Part shown: one piece after another, positions 17,699 through 23,715 of the stretch
How the letters are laid out: each line of letters begins with the position of its first letter
Position numbering within the stretch: position 1 is the stretch's first letter
Assembly (NCBI GenBank): GCA_964472195.1
Contig: CAYYJH010000045.1
Location: 1 to 23,715, forward strand
Direction: 5' to 3'
Origin: BS750m-G4 sp964472195
GTDB lineage: Bacteria > Bacteroidota > Ignavibacteria > Tepidaquicellales > Tepidaquicellaceae
Length of the DNA stretch: 23,715 nucleotides
Made by a program: the position numbers and the translations under genes
The notes under the pieces: generated by a model
Told to the model about the DNA's origin: nothing
Database searches by the model: none
The model's input: the letters and a program-made list of their open reading frames with translations, nothing else

Positions 17699-19012
17699 TT
17701 ACTTGTTGAGGAATTCAATGTACATCGATTCGAGGTTTATTACCATTTCATCAAATTGATTAATTAAATCCTGACCGAGATTTCCGTAGAAATAATCATC
17801 TTTGTCTTTTATTTCTTCAGCGATTAAACGAACTTTATTAATATTTGCTTTAGTGTTACCTACTGAAAGTATAACGTCATCTAAGATAAATCCTTTAACA
17901 TCGATAGAACCGCCAGCTCCGCCAATTGTGATTGTTCTCATTTTATAATTTGAGTCAATTTCATTTTTATACTTATTGTAATAAGATAAATAAAAATGTG
18001 TTGTCATTGCACCGGTGTCGAATGTAAATGTCAGAGAATCTTTTTTGTGTATTCCGAGAACAACGGGTGTAAGACCATCGAAGACAAGGTTTTGAATGTT
18101 CTTTATTATTGGTTTTAAAGGTACTATTAATTCATCATCTTTCGTGATGTGTATTTCTTCCATTGCTTCAATCATTGGGAAGCCAACTACCCCATTAATG
18201 TAGTAATTTATTTGTGGGAAAGACAAAGCCTCATCGGGAAGGACAAGAAAGACTACATTGTAATAAATAATATTTCCTAAAGATATTTTATCAGCGATAG
18301 CAAGACCGGATTTAACCTTAATATCCGTTGCAGTTCCTACTTCGAATTCCGTTTCAAGAATTTTGAATCCTAATTTTTTTGCAAACGATTTTGTGATTGT
18401 CGATATATTAGCTCCTGTGTCGAAAATAAAATCATATGTACTATCGGAAACTGTTACCGGAATATTCCATAAACCAACCCAGTCCTTTGTCATTTGAATT
18501 TTAGTATCTTGAGTTTTTGATATTGTTTGCTGAGGCACGTCCGTTAATGCATTCCAGATGTTTATCTCGTTTATGTAATCTGTAAGATCGGATGAATCCA
18601 AAAGGAGTTTATAATCTTTTTGCAGTTTTTTAGAAGTTTCAGTTGCTTCTTTGAATTGAAACAAATTGATACTATTAAGTAATCGAACCTCAAGAAGTTT
18701 ACTGGTTATGGTATCGTTTATTTGATTGGAATAATTCTTAAAGATTTTTACTATGGTTTTATTTGATTCTACATGTCTGTTAAACGCATTATCGACTAAT
18801 GCTTTGAAATATAAGTATTGCCATTTCTCGATCTTGTCTTCTGAAGCGTTCAGCAAATTCTTAAGTTTGAAATAATCTCTTTGTTTATAGAGCCGTTTGA
18901 GATTACTGTTTAAGTCATCATCTTGAATCTGGTGATGAGTAGAAAACCCGAAACAAATTACTGTGGTTATTAAAATAATAAATGTGAGAAATATTATTTT
19001 TGAGAGTTTCAT
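17699..19012 (-). CDS. Secreted retropepsin-like aspartic protease with two DTG sites
   Basis: 437 residues. A signal peptide (about 1-22) and a helical, TPR-like N-terminal region (about 35-160) precede two aspartic-protease lobes. Lobe 1 has DFIFDTGA with Asp198, followed by GVVGFPMIEAM (274-284); lobe 2 has TFTFDTGA with Asp332, followed by GNLGQDLINQFDEMVI (from 410). Each lobe repeats the DTGA...GxxGxx pattern of bacterial retropepsin-like proteins, so the chain may form a full bilobed active site by itself, or bind peptides. It is likely exported. The lack of a PDZ domain distinguishes it from many Bacteroidota relatives. It lies between purC and the HIT gene with larger gaps (61 and 119 bp), so it may have its own promoter. 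Confidence 0.8.
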   Translation of the reverse strand: MKLSKIIFLTFIILITTVICFGFSTHHQIQDDDLNSNLKRLYKQRDYFKLKNLLNASEDKIEKWQYLYFKALVDNAFNRHVESNKTIVKIFKNYSNQINDTITSKLLEVRLLNSINLFQFKEATETSKKLQKDYKLLLDSSDLTDYINEINIWNALTDVPQQTISKTQDTKIQMTKDWVGLWNIPVTVSDSTYDFIFDTGANISTITKSFAKKLGFKILETEFEVGTATDIKVKSGLAIADKISLGNIIYYNVVFLVLPDEALSFPQINYYINGVVGFPMIEAMEEIHITKDDELIVPLKPIIKNIQNLVFDGLTPVVLGIHKKDSLTFTFDTGAMTTHFYLSYYNKYKNEIDSNYKMRTITIGGAGGSIDVKGFILDDVILSVGNTKANINKVRLIAEEIKDKDDYFYGNLGQDLINQFDEMVINLESMYIEFLNK

Positions 19013-19073
19013 TTTTCTAATTTTTAACTATTCATTATACTTAAAATTTACAGCATTGTGATTTATTTTAAAT

Positions 19074-20102
19074 TTACAGTTCCAGCTCCACCTTGATCTC
19101 TTTAAGTATTTCCTTTAACGGAGGCACATTTTTAAACCATTCTGTTCTTGTAATTTCGTTCGTACAGCTGCAATAAATTTGTGATATCAATTGTTTCAGT
19201 TTTAGTGGTAATGATTCCGGATTTAGTTTACATATTCCTTTCCAGTGCTGCCTGTCTTTTTTCTTAGCTTCATCAACAGCATTGCTCCAATCAGTTTTGC
19301 GGTAGTATATACGTGCTGTCTCTTTACTTACGGGTAATCCATCAAAAGTAAAGCGGCATTCATCCAGTGTACCGAGTACGTCGACTAACATCAGGTGACG
19401 CTTCTGGTCAAACCCGACTTCTATTTTCCCATCTTCATTAACTAATCCTATTTTAGAAAATTCATCTGTTATCAAATTGTTTACAGTGTTAGTAAGATCT
19501 TTCAGGGCTGTTATCTCCTCATCGCTCATACCCGAGATTTCCTGAGCTTCTTTCCAGCTCATGTATCTGTCTGTTATTTCCAGTTTGGTTGAAACATCCA
19601 GGATAGGTGAATACAGTTTTTGATTTGACTCTGGCATTTCATCCAGACCTAAATCCTGCGGTTTTATTTCACCTTCTTTCAATCTTCTAAAAACACTGCT
19701 TCCTGGGGGTAAGTAATTTCTGTAAATAATTTCAAGGGGTATTAAAAATCCGCTTTCTTCATTTTTATAAACTGAATAATCGTAATAATCACCTTCGAGG
19801 TCAGGCTTGATGACTCGCAGTAATTTCATCTCCATAATGTTCGTGGGTTTCTTTATTCCGGAGAGCTTTTTAACGCTGTCTTCTTCTACAAGTCCTAAAT
19901 AGTGAGTGGGGATATTCATTTCTTCAAGCTTTTCAAAGAAATATGCACCAAGTAACGCAATTGCTGCTCCTTTATTATCTATAAGGTCGGGCATTTCACC
20001 CCAGTCGAATATCGAATATCTATCGGAATAAATAAATCTTCCGACACCGTAATTATTTTGAGTTGCTTCTTTTATAATTTTAAGATCTTTTACGCTACCC
20101 AT
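19074..20102 (-). CDS. purC: SAICAR synthetase (PurC), long form
   Basis: ATP-dependent condensation of CAIR with aspartate in purine synthesis. Motifs include SDRYSIFDWG (26-35), PLEIIYRNYLPPGSS, the KLEITDRYMS segment and LVDVLGTLDECRF, all typical of SAICAR synthetase. At 342 residues it is about 100 longer than the Escherichia coli enzyme, the extra sequence being spread through inserted segments and the C-terminal region. Its ATG overlaps the purE stop by 8 bp (20095-20102), implying translational coupling and equal supply of two consecutive pathway enzymes. Confidence 0.92.
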   Translation of the reverse strand: MGSVKDLKIIKEATQNNYGVGRFIYSDRYSIFDWGEMPDLIDNKGAAIALLGAYFFEKLEEMNIPTHYLGLVEEDSVKKLSGIKKPTNIMEMKLLRVIKPDLEGDYYDYSVYKNEESGFLIPLEIIYRNYLPPGSSVFRRLKEGEIKPQDLGLDEMPESNQKLYSPILDVSTKLEITDRYMSWKEAQEISGMSDEEITALKDLTNTVNNLITDEFSKIGLVNEDGKIEVGFDQKRHLMLVDVLGTLDECRFTFDGLPVSKETARIYYRKTDWSNAVDEAKKKDRQHWKGICKLNPESLPLKLKQLISQIYCSCTNEITRTEWFKNVPPLKEILKEIKVELEL

Positions 20103-20568
20103 TTTGTACTTCCTTATCGCCTTTTTCCAATGTTTCTTTCGTTGCGTTCTGATATGCTTTTACTTTCTCTTGAATGTTGTCGTCGGTCAAACCTAAGATT
20201 TTCGCCGCAGCTAAAGCAGAATTTTCCGTGTCTGTTACTACCATAGGAGCTACACCAGATGGCATTCTAAGACTGGAATAAATGTCACTGCCGCTGAATT
20301 TCTCGCTGTATGGTGGACAGGCTATAACCGGACAGTGAGTTTGAGCATCCGTGAATCCGCTTAGTGCATTACTCCTGCCTGCTACTGTTATGAACACTAC
20401 GTTTTCTTTTTCGTACTGTTTTATCAGCTCGAAGCATTTTATCGGAACTTTATGTGCTGATGCGATTCTTAAAATGCTTTCGATTCCAAATTTGTTTAAT
20501 GAAAGTGCTATTTCTTTTGACCACTCAAGATCACTTTTGGAACCCATTATTATTATAACTTTAGACAT
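20095..20568 (-). CDS. purE: Class II PurE (AIR carboxylase)
   Basis: 157 residues. GSKSD (9-13) and SAHK (37-40) are conserved. The Lys of SAHK (class I has SAHR), AGRSNALSG (63-71, in place of the class I AGGAAHLPG), and CPPYSEKFSGSDIYSSLRMPSG (83-104) match class II PurE. Class II enzymes carboxylate AIR directly with CO2, so no PurK or N5-CAIR step is needed. A near-perfect Shine-Dalgarno AGGAGG (20581-20576) lies 7 nt before the ATG, unusually strong here. It appears to be the first gene of the leftward operon. Confidence 0.93.
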   Translation of the reverse strand: MSKVIIIMGSKSDLEWSKEIALSLNKFGIESILRIASAHKVPIKCFELIKQYEKENVVFITVAGRSNALSGFTDAQTHCPVIACPPYSEKFSGSDIYSSLRMPSGVAPMVVTDTENSALAAAKILGLTDDNIQEKVKAYQNATKETLEKGDKEVQNG

Positions 20569-20575
20569 GCTTCTT

Positions 20576-20581
20576 CCTCCT
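20576..20581 (-). promoter_or_regulatory. Strong Shine-Dalgarno of purE
   Basis: Minus-strand AGGAGG, 7 nt before the ATG. Most genes in the window have weak or no such site, so purE may be translated at an unusually high rate. Confidence 0.8.
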
Positions 20582-20683
20582 GTGATTAATGAAGAATGTT
20601 ATTATATATATTAGGTTTTTAAAAAACTAAAATTATTCTTTTTTAAATCAAGTTTAAAGTTAGTAAAGGATAATTATTCCATA

Positions 20684-20712
20684 CCTAAAGATTCTATTTC
20701 ATCATCTTTAGG
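20684..20712. repeat. 8-bp perfect hairpin between purE and the nitrilase gene
   Basis: CCTAAAGA (20684-20691) pairs exactly with TCTTTAGG (20705-20712) around a 13-nt loop. It lies about 40 nt after the nitrilase stop on the minus strand, but has no T-tract, so it may be a processing or attenuation hairpin rather than a classical terminator. Confidence 0.5.
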
Positions 20713-20749
20713 CAAATGAAGGTTGATTATTAGCGTGTAGTGAATTATT

Positions 20750-21691
20750 TTAGTCAGTTGTTTCGATTGTCTTATTCGGATTCCGATTTACTATGAATTT
20801 GAAAACATCCGGTCTTGAATAATGCCCGGCAACATCGAATGATCTCTTAGCATCGGTAATCTGATTTAAGTCTATATCAGCGTACAGGATATCTTCTTTA
20901 GCTTCGACCGGACCTGCTATAATTTCTCCTTTCGGATTAATGATGCAGCTATTACCAGTGTTAATCCATTCTCTACCGGCAGGATATTCTTTCTTGAAAT
21001 CGTATTGTTCGGGAATATCATTCATCTTCAACGCCATGCAGCAATTGATAACGAACAGTCCGCCTTCTCTTGCAATATGCTGGAGACTTGATAACCAGTT
21101 AGGACTTTTGTCCCAGGTAGGAGTTGCGAGTATTTGTGTTCCCCATGCATACATTGCATACCTTGCCAACGGCATGAAATTCTCCCAGCAAATTAAACCA
21201 CCTAACTTTCCAAAGGATGTATCAAATACCTGTAAGGTACTGCCATCTCCCTGTGCCCATATTAACCTTTCACCGCCGGTGGGCATGAGCTTCCTGTGTT
21301 TTCCAATAATGTTACCGTTGTCATCGATAAACAGCAGTGAATTGTAGAGGCTGCTCCCGCTTGATTCTGCGTTTCGTTCGTTGATTCCTATTGCTACATG
21401 AACTCCATTTTCTTTTGCTGCTTCACTTAATTGTTTCGTATGCTCGTCAGGAATCGATATTGAGTTTTCAAGCAATTCAGTATATAATTTATTTAGCATA
21501 GGAGATTTGCTGTTTTGCACAGTCCAAACCCAATCGGGGTAACCAGATACAAAGGCTTCGGGAAAGACAACTAACTTTGCTTTATTTTCCCCGGCTTCTT
21601 TAATGACATCACAAGCTTTCCTGATGGTTTTTTCCTTGTTTAAAAAAATAGGCGATACTTGTGCAGATGCAACTCTTATTGTTTTGTTCAT
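20750..21691 (-). CDS. Nitrilase-superfamily carbon-nitrogen hydrolase
   Basis: 313 residues with the complete Glu-Lys-Cys triad: Glu45 in FPEAF, Lys134 in KHRKLMPT and Cys168 in GLICWENFMP. CWENxMPLARYAxY, YPDWVWT (51-57) and the conserved His/Gly-rich C-terminal segment point to the true nitrilase branch (nitrile to carboxylate plus ammonia) rather than the amidase, beta-ureidopropionase or NAD-synthetase branches. Substrate preference cannot be read from sequence. Cytoplasmic, single gene, ATG start; an inverted repeat lies just upstream (21718-21739). Confidence 0.88.
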   Translation of the reverse strand: MNKTIRVASAQVSPIFLNKEKTIRKACDVIKEAGENKAKLVVFPEAFVSGYPDWVWTVQNSKSPMLNKLYTELLENSISIPDEHTKQLSEAAKENGVHVAIGINERNAESSGSSLYNSLLFIDDNGNIIGKHRKLMPTGGERLIWAQGDGSTLQVFDTSFGKLGGLICWENFMPLARYAMYAWGTQILATPTWDKSPNWLSSLQHIAREGGLFVINCCMALKMNDIPEQYDFKKEYPAGREWINTGNSCIINPKGEIIAGPVEAKEDILYADIDLNQITDAKRSFDVAGHYSRPDVFKFIVNRNPNKTIETTD

Positions 21692-21717
21692 TAATGGATT
21701 TTAAAAATTATAAAAGG

Positions 21718-21739
21718 AGTTGTACTATTTAATACAACT
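21718..21739. promoter_or_regulatory. Inverted repeat upstream of the nitrilase gene (candidate operator)
   Basis: AGTTGTA (21718-21724) and TACAACT (21733-21739) are exact reverse complements separated by 8 bp. They lie 27-48 bp upstream of the nitrilase ATG, inside the expected leader or promoter. The size and symmetry suit a dimeric regulator. No dedicated regulator gene is adjacent, except the MerR-type gene whose operator looks different. Confidence 0.4.
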
Positions 21740-21838
21740 TAGATTTAAATAGGTTAACGCATTTTGATTATAAAAAATTTCATTTTTGATGTTTTTAATC
21801 AGATATTAAAATTAATTAGAATTATTTTCATAAAACAC

Positions 21839-21872
21839 TTGACTCAGTACTAAGGTACAGTGCTTATATTTG
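21839..21872 (+). promoter_or_regulatory. MerR-type operator/promoter with Bacteroidota-like -7 box
   Basis: TTGACT (21839-21844) is followed by the dyad GTAC-N4-GTAC (21847-21850 and 21855-21858), the same core as the mercury operator of Tn501/Tn21 mer promoters. The next hexamer TATATT (21865-21870) is 20 bp from TTGACT, the over-long spacer typical of MerR-activated promoters. TATATTTG (21865-21872) also fits the Bacteroidota TAnnTTTG -7 consensus. Transcription would start near 21879 and run into the thioredoxin-like gene. MerR-family activators bind this kind of site and twist the DNA on metal binding. What is seen is the motif layout; the metal is inferred. Confidence 0.7.
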
Positions 21873-21931
21873 TATATAAGGAATTCATTTATAAGAATAA
21901 AAATCTATTTAAAAAAACTATAAACTAATAT

Positions 21932-21937
21932 AAGGAG
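21932..21937 (+). promoter_or_regulatory. Shine-Dalgarno of the thioredoxin-like gene
   Basis: AAGGAG, 7 nt before the ATG at 21945, which fixes the start. Confidence 0.75.
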
Positions 21938-21944
21938 AAAAACA

Positions 21945-22202
21945 ATGTCAGATAAACGTAAAATTGAAATCTTTAGTGCAGGTTGTGAGGTGTGTAATGA
22001 TGCTGTTTCGTTAATTAAAAAAATGGATTGTTCAGAGTGTGAGATTATGGTTTTAGATATGCATAATCCAGAAGTAGCAAAGCACGCGAAAAGTCTCCGT
22101 GTTAGCTCTGTCCCTTCTGTTGTAATTGATGGTAAACTATCCGATTGTTGTAAAGGAAGATGCATCGATGAAGCGACGATACGTACAGCTTGTGCAAGGT
22201 AA
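21945..22202 (+). CDS. Small cysteine-rich thioredoxin-fold protein of metal-resistance type
   Basis: 85 residues with eight cysteines. A thioredoxin/glutaredoxin-like fold is suggested by IEIFSAGCEVC with the redox pair Cys14/Cys17 and by SVPSVVIDG with a cis-proline at 57. Extra cysteines sit at 29 and 32 (DCSEC), 68 and 69 (DCC), 73 and 83. Proteins with this GCxxC...CxxC...VPxVVIDGK...DCC layout occur, in my memory, beside merR genes and mercury operons. It may pass reducing equivalents or act as a cytosolic thiol metal buffer or chaperone. It is the first gene after the MerR-type promoter. No signal peptide, so cytoplasmic. Confidence 0.85.
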   Translation: MSDKRKIEIFSAGCEVCNDAVSLIKKMDCSECEIMVLDMHNPEVAKHAKSLRVSSVPSVVIDGKLSDCCKGRCIDEATIRTACAR

Positions 22203-22205
22203 TCT

Positions 22206-22234
22206 TTAGATTTTTTAATAACACAAGAATCTAA
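22206..22234 (+). terminator. Weak hairpin after the thioredoxin-like gene
   Basis: TTAGATT (22206-22212) pairs with AATCTAA (22228-22234) around a 15-nt loop and is followed by TTTT. It could partly terminate the transcript or set a higher dose of the first gene than of the regulator. AT-only stem and long loop make it weak. Confidence 0.3.
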
Positions 22235-22323
22235 TTTTAATAAAAAACAGACTTGATAGATTTTTTGGAATATCTTACGTTTTTGTTTTATCTAAAAATA
22301 TAAATAAAATTAATTCTTACAAA

Positions 22324-22725
22324 ATGAAGACTTTTACAGTTGGTCAGTTGGCAAAGAGAACAAATATAAATGCTGAAACTGTGCGTTATTATGAAAGACG
22401 CAGACTTCTGCCAAAACCAAAGAGAAGTGAATCGAGTTACCGGCAATATACAGAGGACGACGTTGCTCGTATAATGTTTATTAAGCGTTCAAAGGAATTA
22501 GGATTCACTCTAAAAGAAATTTCAGAACTTCTTTATATAAAACTTGACACTGAGACAACTTGTAGAGATGTTAAAGAATTTTCGAGTAAAAAGATCACCG
22601 ATGTGGAAGAAAAAATTAAGGATTTGCAAAGTATAAAGAAAAAACTTCAGGAGTTACTTGTAAAATGTAACAGGGAAGATACTTCGACAAGCGAGTGCCC
22701 CATATTAGAAGCATTCGAGAACTAA
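22324..22725 (+). CDS. MerR-type metal-responsive transcriptional regulator
   Basis: 133 residues. N-terminal winged helix-turn-helix (about 4-70: FTVGQLAKRTNINAETVRYYERR, SSYRQYTEDDVARI), then a long dimerisation helix (about 90-113). Cys80, Cys115 and Cys125 match the three Hg(II)-binding cysteines of Tn501 MerR (82, 117, 126): the first spacing (35) is identical and the last loop is one residue longer; the ECPILEAF tail also matches. Known MerR proteins repress and, with Hg(II), activate GTAC-N4-GTAC promoters, and such a site lies upstream at 21847-21858. Mercury is the best guess, but no merA, merT or merP is in the window. ATG start, 121 bp after the thioredoxin-like gene. Confidence 0.9.
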   Translation: MKTFTVGQLAKRTNINAETVRYYERRRLLPKPKRSESSYRQYTEDDVARIMFIKRSKELGFTLKEISELLYIKLDTETTCRDVKEFSSKKITDVEEKIKDLQSIKKKLQELLVKCNREDTSTSECPILEAFEN

Positions 22726-22793
22726 GATAATTGTTAATATCTGCTGATTGAAATGTTTTAATCCTAATATAGTATAAACTTGTATTATAATTC

Positions 22794-22997
22794 ATGAAGA
22801 TAAAATTAAAATCAACTATCACCTGTCCCAATTGCGGGCATAAAAAAGAGGAAACAATGCCCACGAATGCCTGTCAGCATTTTTATATTTGTGAAAACTG
22901 TGAACAAAGATTAACACCTAAAGAAGGGGACTGCTGTGTTTTTTGTTCTTATGGCTCAACTCCCTGTCCTCCAATTCAATTAAGTAAATTTAAATAG
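22794..22997 (+). CDS. GDCCVxC-motif small cysteine-rich protein
   Basis: 67 residues with nine cysteines: C11-PN-C14, C27, C33-EN-C36, C47-C48, C51 and C58. The GDCCVFC motif (45-51) is the hallmark of the GDCCVxC domain-containing (seleno)protein family, whose members often have one motif cysteine replaced by selenocysteine; here every position is a TGC or TGT cysteine codon. The function is unproven; the thiol richness and the merR neighbour suggest metal binding or thiol chemistry. No signal peptide. It follows merR by 68 bp, so it is probably in the same transcript, and it converges on msrB with an 8-bp gap. Confidence 0.8.
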   Translation: MKIKLKSTITCPNCGHKKEETMPTNACQHFYICENCEQRLTPKEGDCCVFCSYGSTPCPPIQLSKFK

Positions 22998-23005
22998 TGT
23001 ATTAA

Positions 23006-23557
23006 TTATTCGGTCTCAGTGTTGTCAACGGGTGTAAAATCGAGAACGATGGAGTTCATACAGTATCTTTTATATGTCGGCGGAGGTCCGTCGTCGAATA
23101 GGTGTCCGAGATGTGCACCGCATCTTCCACATAAGACTTCCGTTCTGTCCATACCATAAGAATGGTCGGGTTCATACACAACACTATTTTCCCGCAGTGT
23201 TTCAAAAAAACTTGGCCAACCGCAAGTGCTGGCAAATTTTGAATGGGAAAGAAACAATTCATTACCACAAGCAGCACAGTAGTATGTACCTATACCTATA
23301 AAATCCCAGTATTTTCCGGTAAATGCTTTTTCGGTTCCTTTATTGCGTGCTACTTCGTAAACATCGTATGGAAGAACTTCTTTCCATACAGAATCGGGAA
23401 GTGTAAGAGTTGTTGTGTCTGTTCTTGAATAATACGGGTTTTTGGTATGCTGTGAATCTGTCATTGTTTTATTATTAGTGTTTATAGTATCTGATTCATT
23501 TTGACAGCTTAGTGATGAAAAAGTTGTCAAAGTTAGTAAGATTATTATTAGTTTCAT
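23006..23557 (-). CDS. msrB: Lipoprotein peptide-methionine (R)-S-oxide reductase MsrB
   Basis: 183 residues. An N-terminal lipoprotein signal ends in the lipobox LSSLSC-type segment (Cys18), so the enzyme is probably tethered in the cell envelope. The MsrB domain (about 57-175) has zinc cysteines Cys94, Cys97, Cys143 and Cys146 (YYCAACG, CGRCGAHLGHLFDDGP), a resolving Cys112 in TCGWPSF and the catalytic Cys166 in RYCMNS. It reduces methionine-R-sulfoxide in proteins damaged by oxidants. No MsrA is adjacent. Confidence 0.93.
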   Translation of the reverse strand: MKLIIILLTLTTFSSLSCQNESDTINTNNKTMTDSQHTKNPYYSRTDTTTLTLPDSVWKEVLPYDVYEVARNKGTEKAFTGKYWDFIGIGTYYCAACGNELFLSHSKFASTCGWPSFFETLRENSVVYEPDHSYGMDRTEVLCGRCGAHLGHLFDDGPPPTYKRYCMNSIVLDFTPVDNTETE

Positions 23558-23649
23558 TCTGAATTTTTAATCCGATAATTACGTACCGGACATTTTAATA
23601 ATTGATGATCTTTGTGTTTGTATGAAATAACACAGTAAACTTTAAAAGT

Positions 23650-23715
23650 GTTCCGTTGCACTCTTCCCTGAGTATTAGCAGAGTCACACTGACGAAGAGA
23701 CTCGTGATTACAATG
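23650..23715. repeat. Third, partial copy of the composite repeat at the right edge
   Basis: GCAGAGTC (23678-23685), CGAAGAGA (23693-23700) and GACTC (23699-23703) followed by GTGATTAC align in order with GCAGAGTC (131-138), CGAAGAGA (144-151), GACTC (153-157) and GTGAATTAC (159-167) at the left edge. GAGTC and GACTC can pair. The copy runs off the window. Confidence 0.6.

Noticed and set aside
20690..20790. Minus-strand frame ending PKDDEIESLGME that overlaps the nitrilase end
   Set aside because: It looks protein-like at its end but has no start codon after the upstream in-frame stops, and the hairpin at 20684-20712 explains part of the sequence.
21945..22202. Calling the Trx-like gene merP or glutaredoxin
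   Set aside because: It lacks the MerP GMTCxxC motif and signal peptide, and the glutaredoxin CPYC site is absent.

Overview
The window is AT-rich (low GC by eye) and reads like a chromosome segment of the Bacteroidota/Chlorobiota/Ignavibacteria superphylum. The supports are a giant 'two-component regulator propeller' sensor, an SBBP beta-propeller remnant, mostly weak Shine-Dalgarno sequences, several GTG/TTG starts, and one promoter with the Bacteroidota TAnnTTTG -7 box. I cannot name a species. No prophage, CRISPR array, rRNA or tRNA was seen.

Layout. 1-331: gene-free DNA packed with small hairpins; related composite repeats recur at 12825-12930 and at the right edge (about 23650-23715). 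332-2580 (+): membrane-anchored lytic transglycosylase, then a class V aminotransferase. 2615-3307 (-): ComF-like phosphoribosyltransferase. 3562-4827 (+): orphan radical SAM protein ending in a GAAA-loop terminator. 4954-5342 (-): decayed SBBP-repeat gene. 5618-8905 (-): 1095-residue periplasmic propeller sensor with a cytoplasmic SpoIIE/PP2C phosphatase. 8906-10378: gene-poor, with one unknown gene and a hairpin terminator. 10379-12708 (+): NfnA/NfnB-type electron-bifurcating transhydrogenase pair with a strong bidirectional terminator.

12930-20568 (-) is a long housekeeping run transcribed leftward: class II purE, purC, a two-DTG aspartic protease, a HIT protein, murI, pyrE, ftsY and mutL. 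Some junctions are tight: purE/purC overlap by 8 bp and ftsY/mutL are 8 bp apart. 20750-21691 (-): a nitrilase with a clean inverted repeat upstream.

21839-22997 (+) is the most interesting region. It is a small metal/thiol cassette: a promoter with a mer-type GTAC-N4-GTAC operator fused to a Bacteroidota-like -7 box, an 85-residue thioredoxin-fold protein with eight cysteines, a MerR-type regulator carrying the three mercury-binding cysteines, and a 67-residue cysteine-rich GDCCVxC protein. No MerA, MerT or MerP homologue is in the window. A lipoprotein methionine sulfoxide reductase B (23006-23557, -) follows convergently, 8 bp away.
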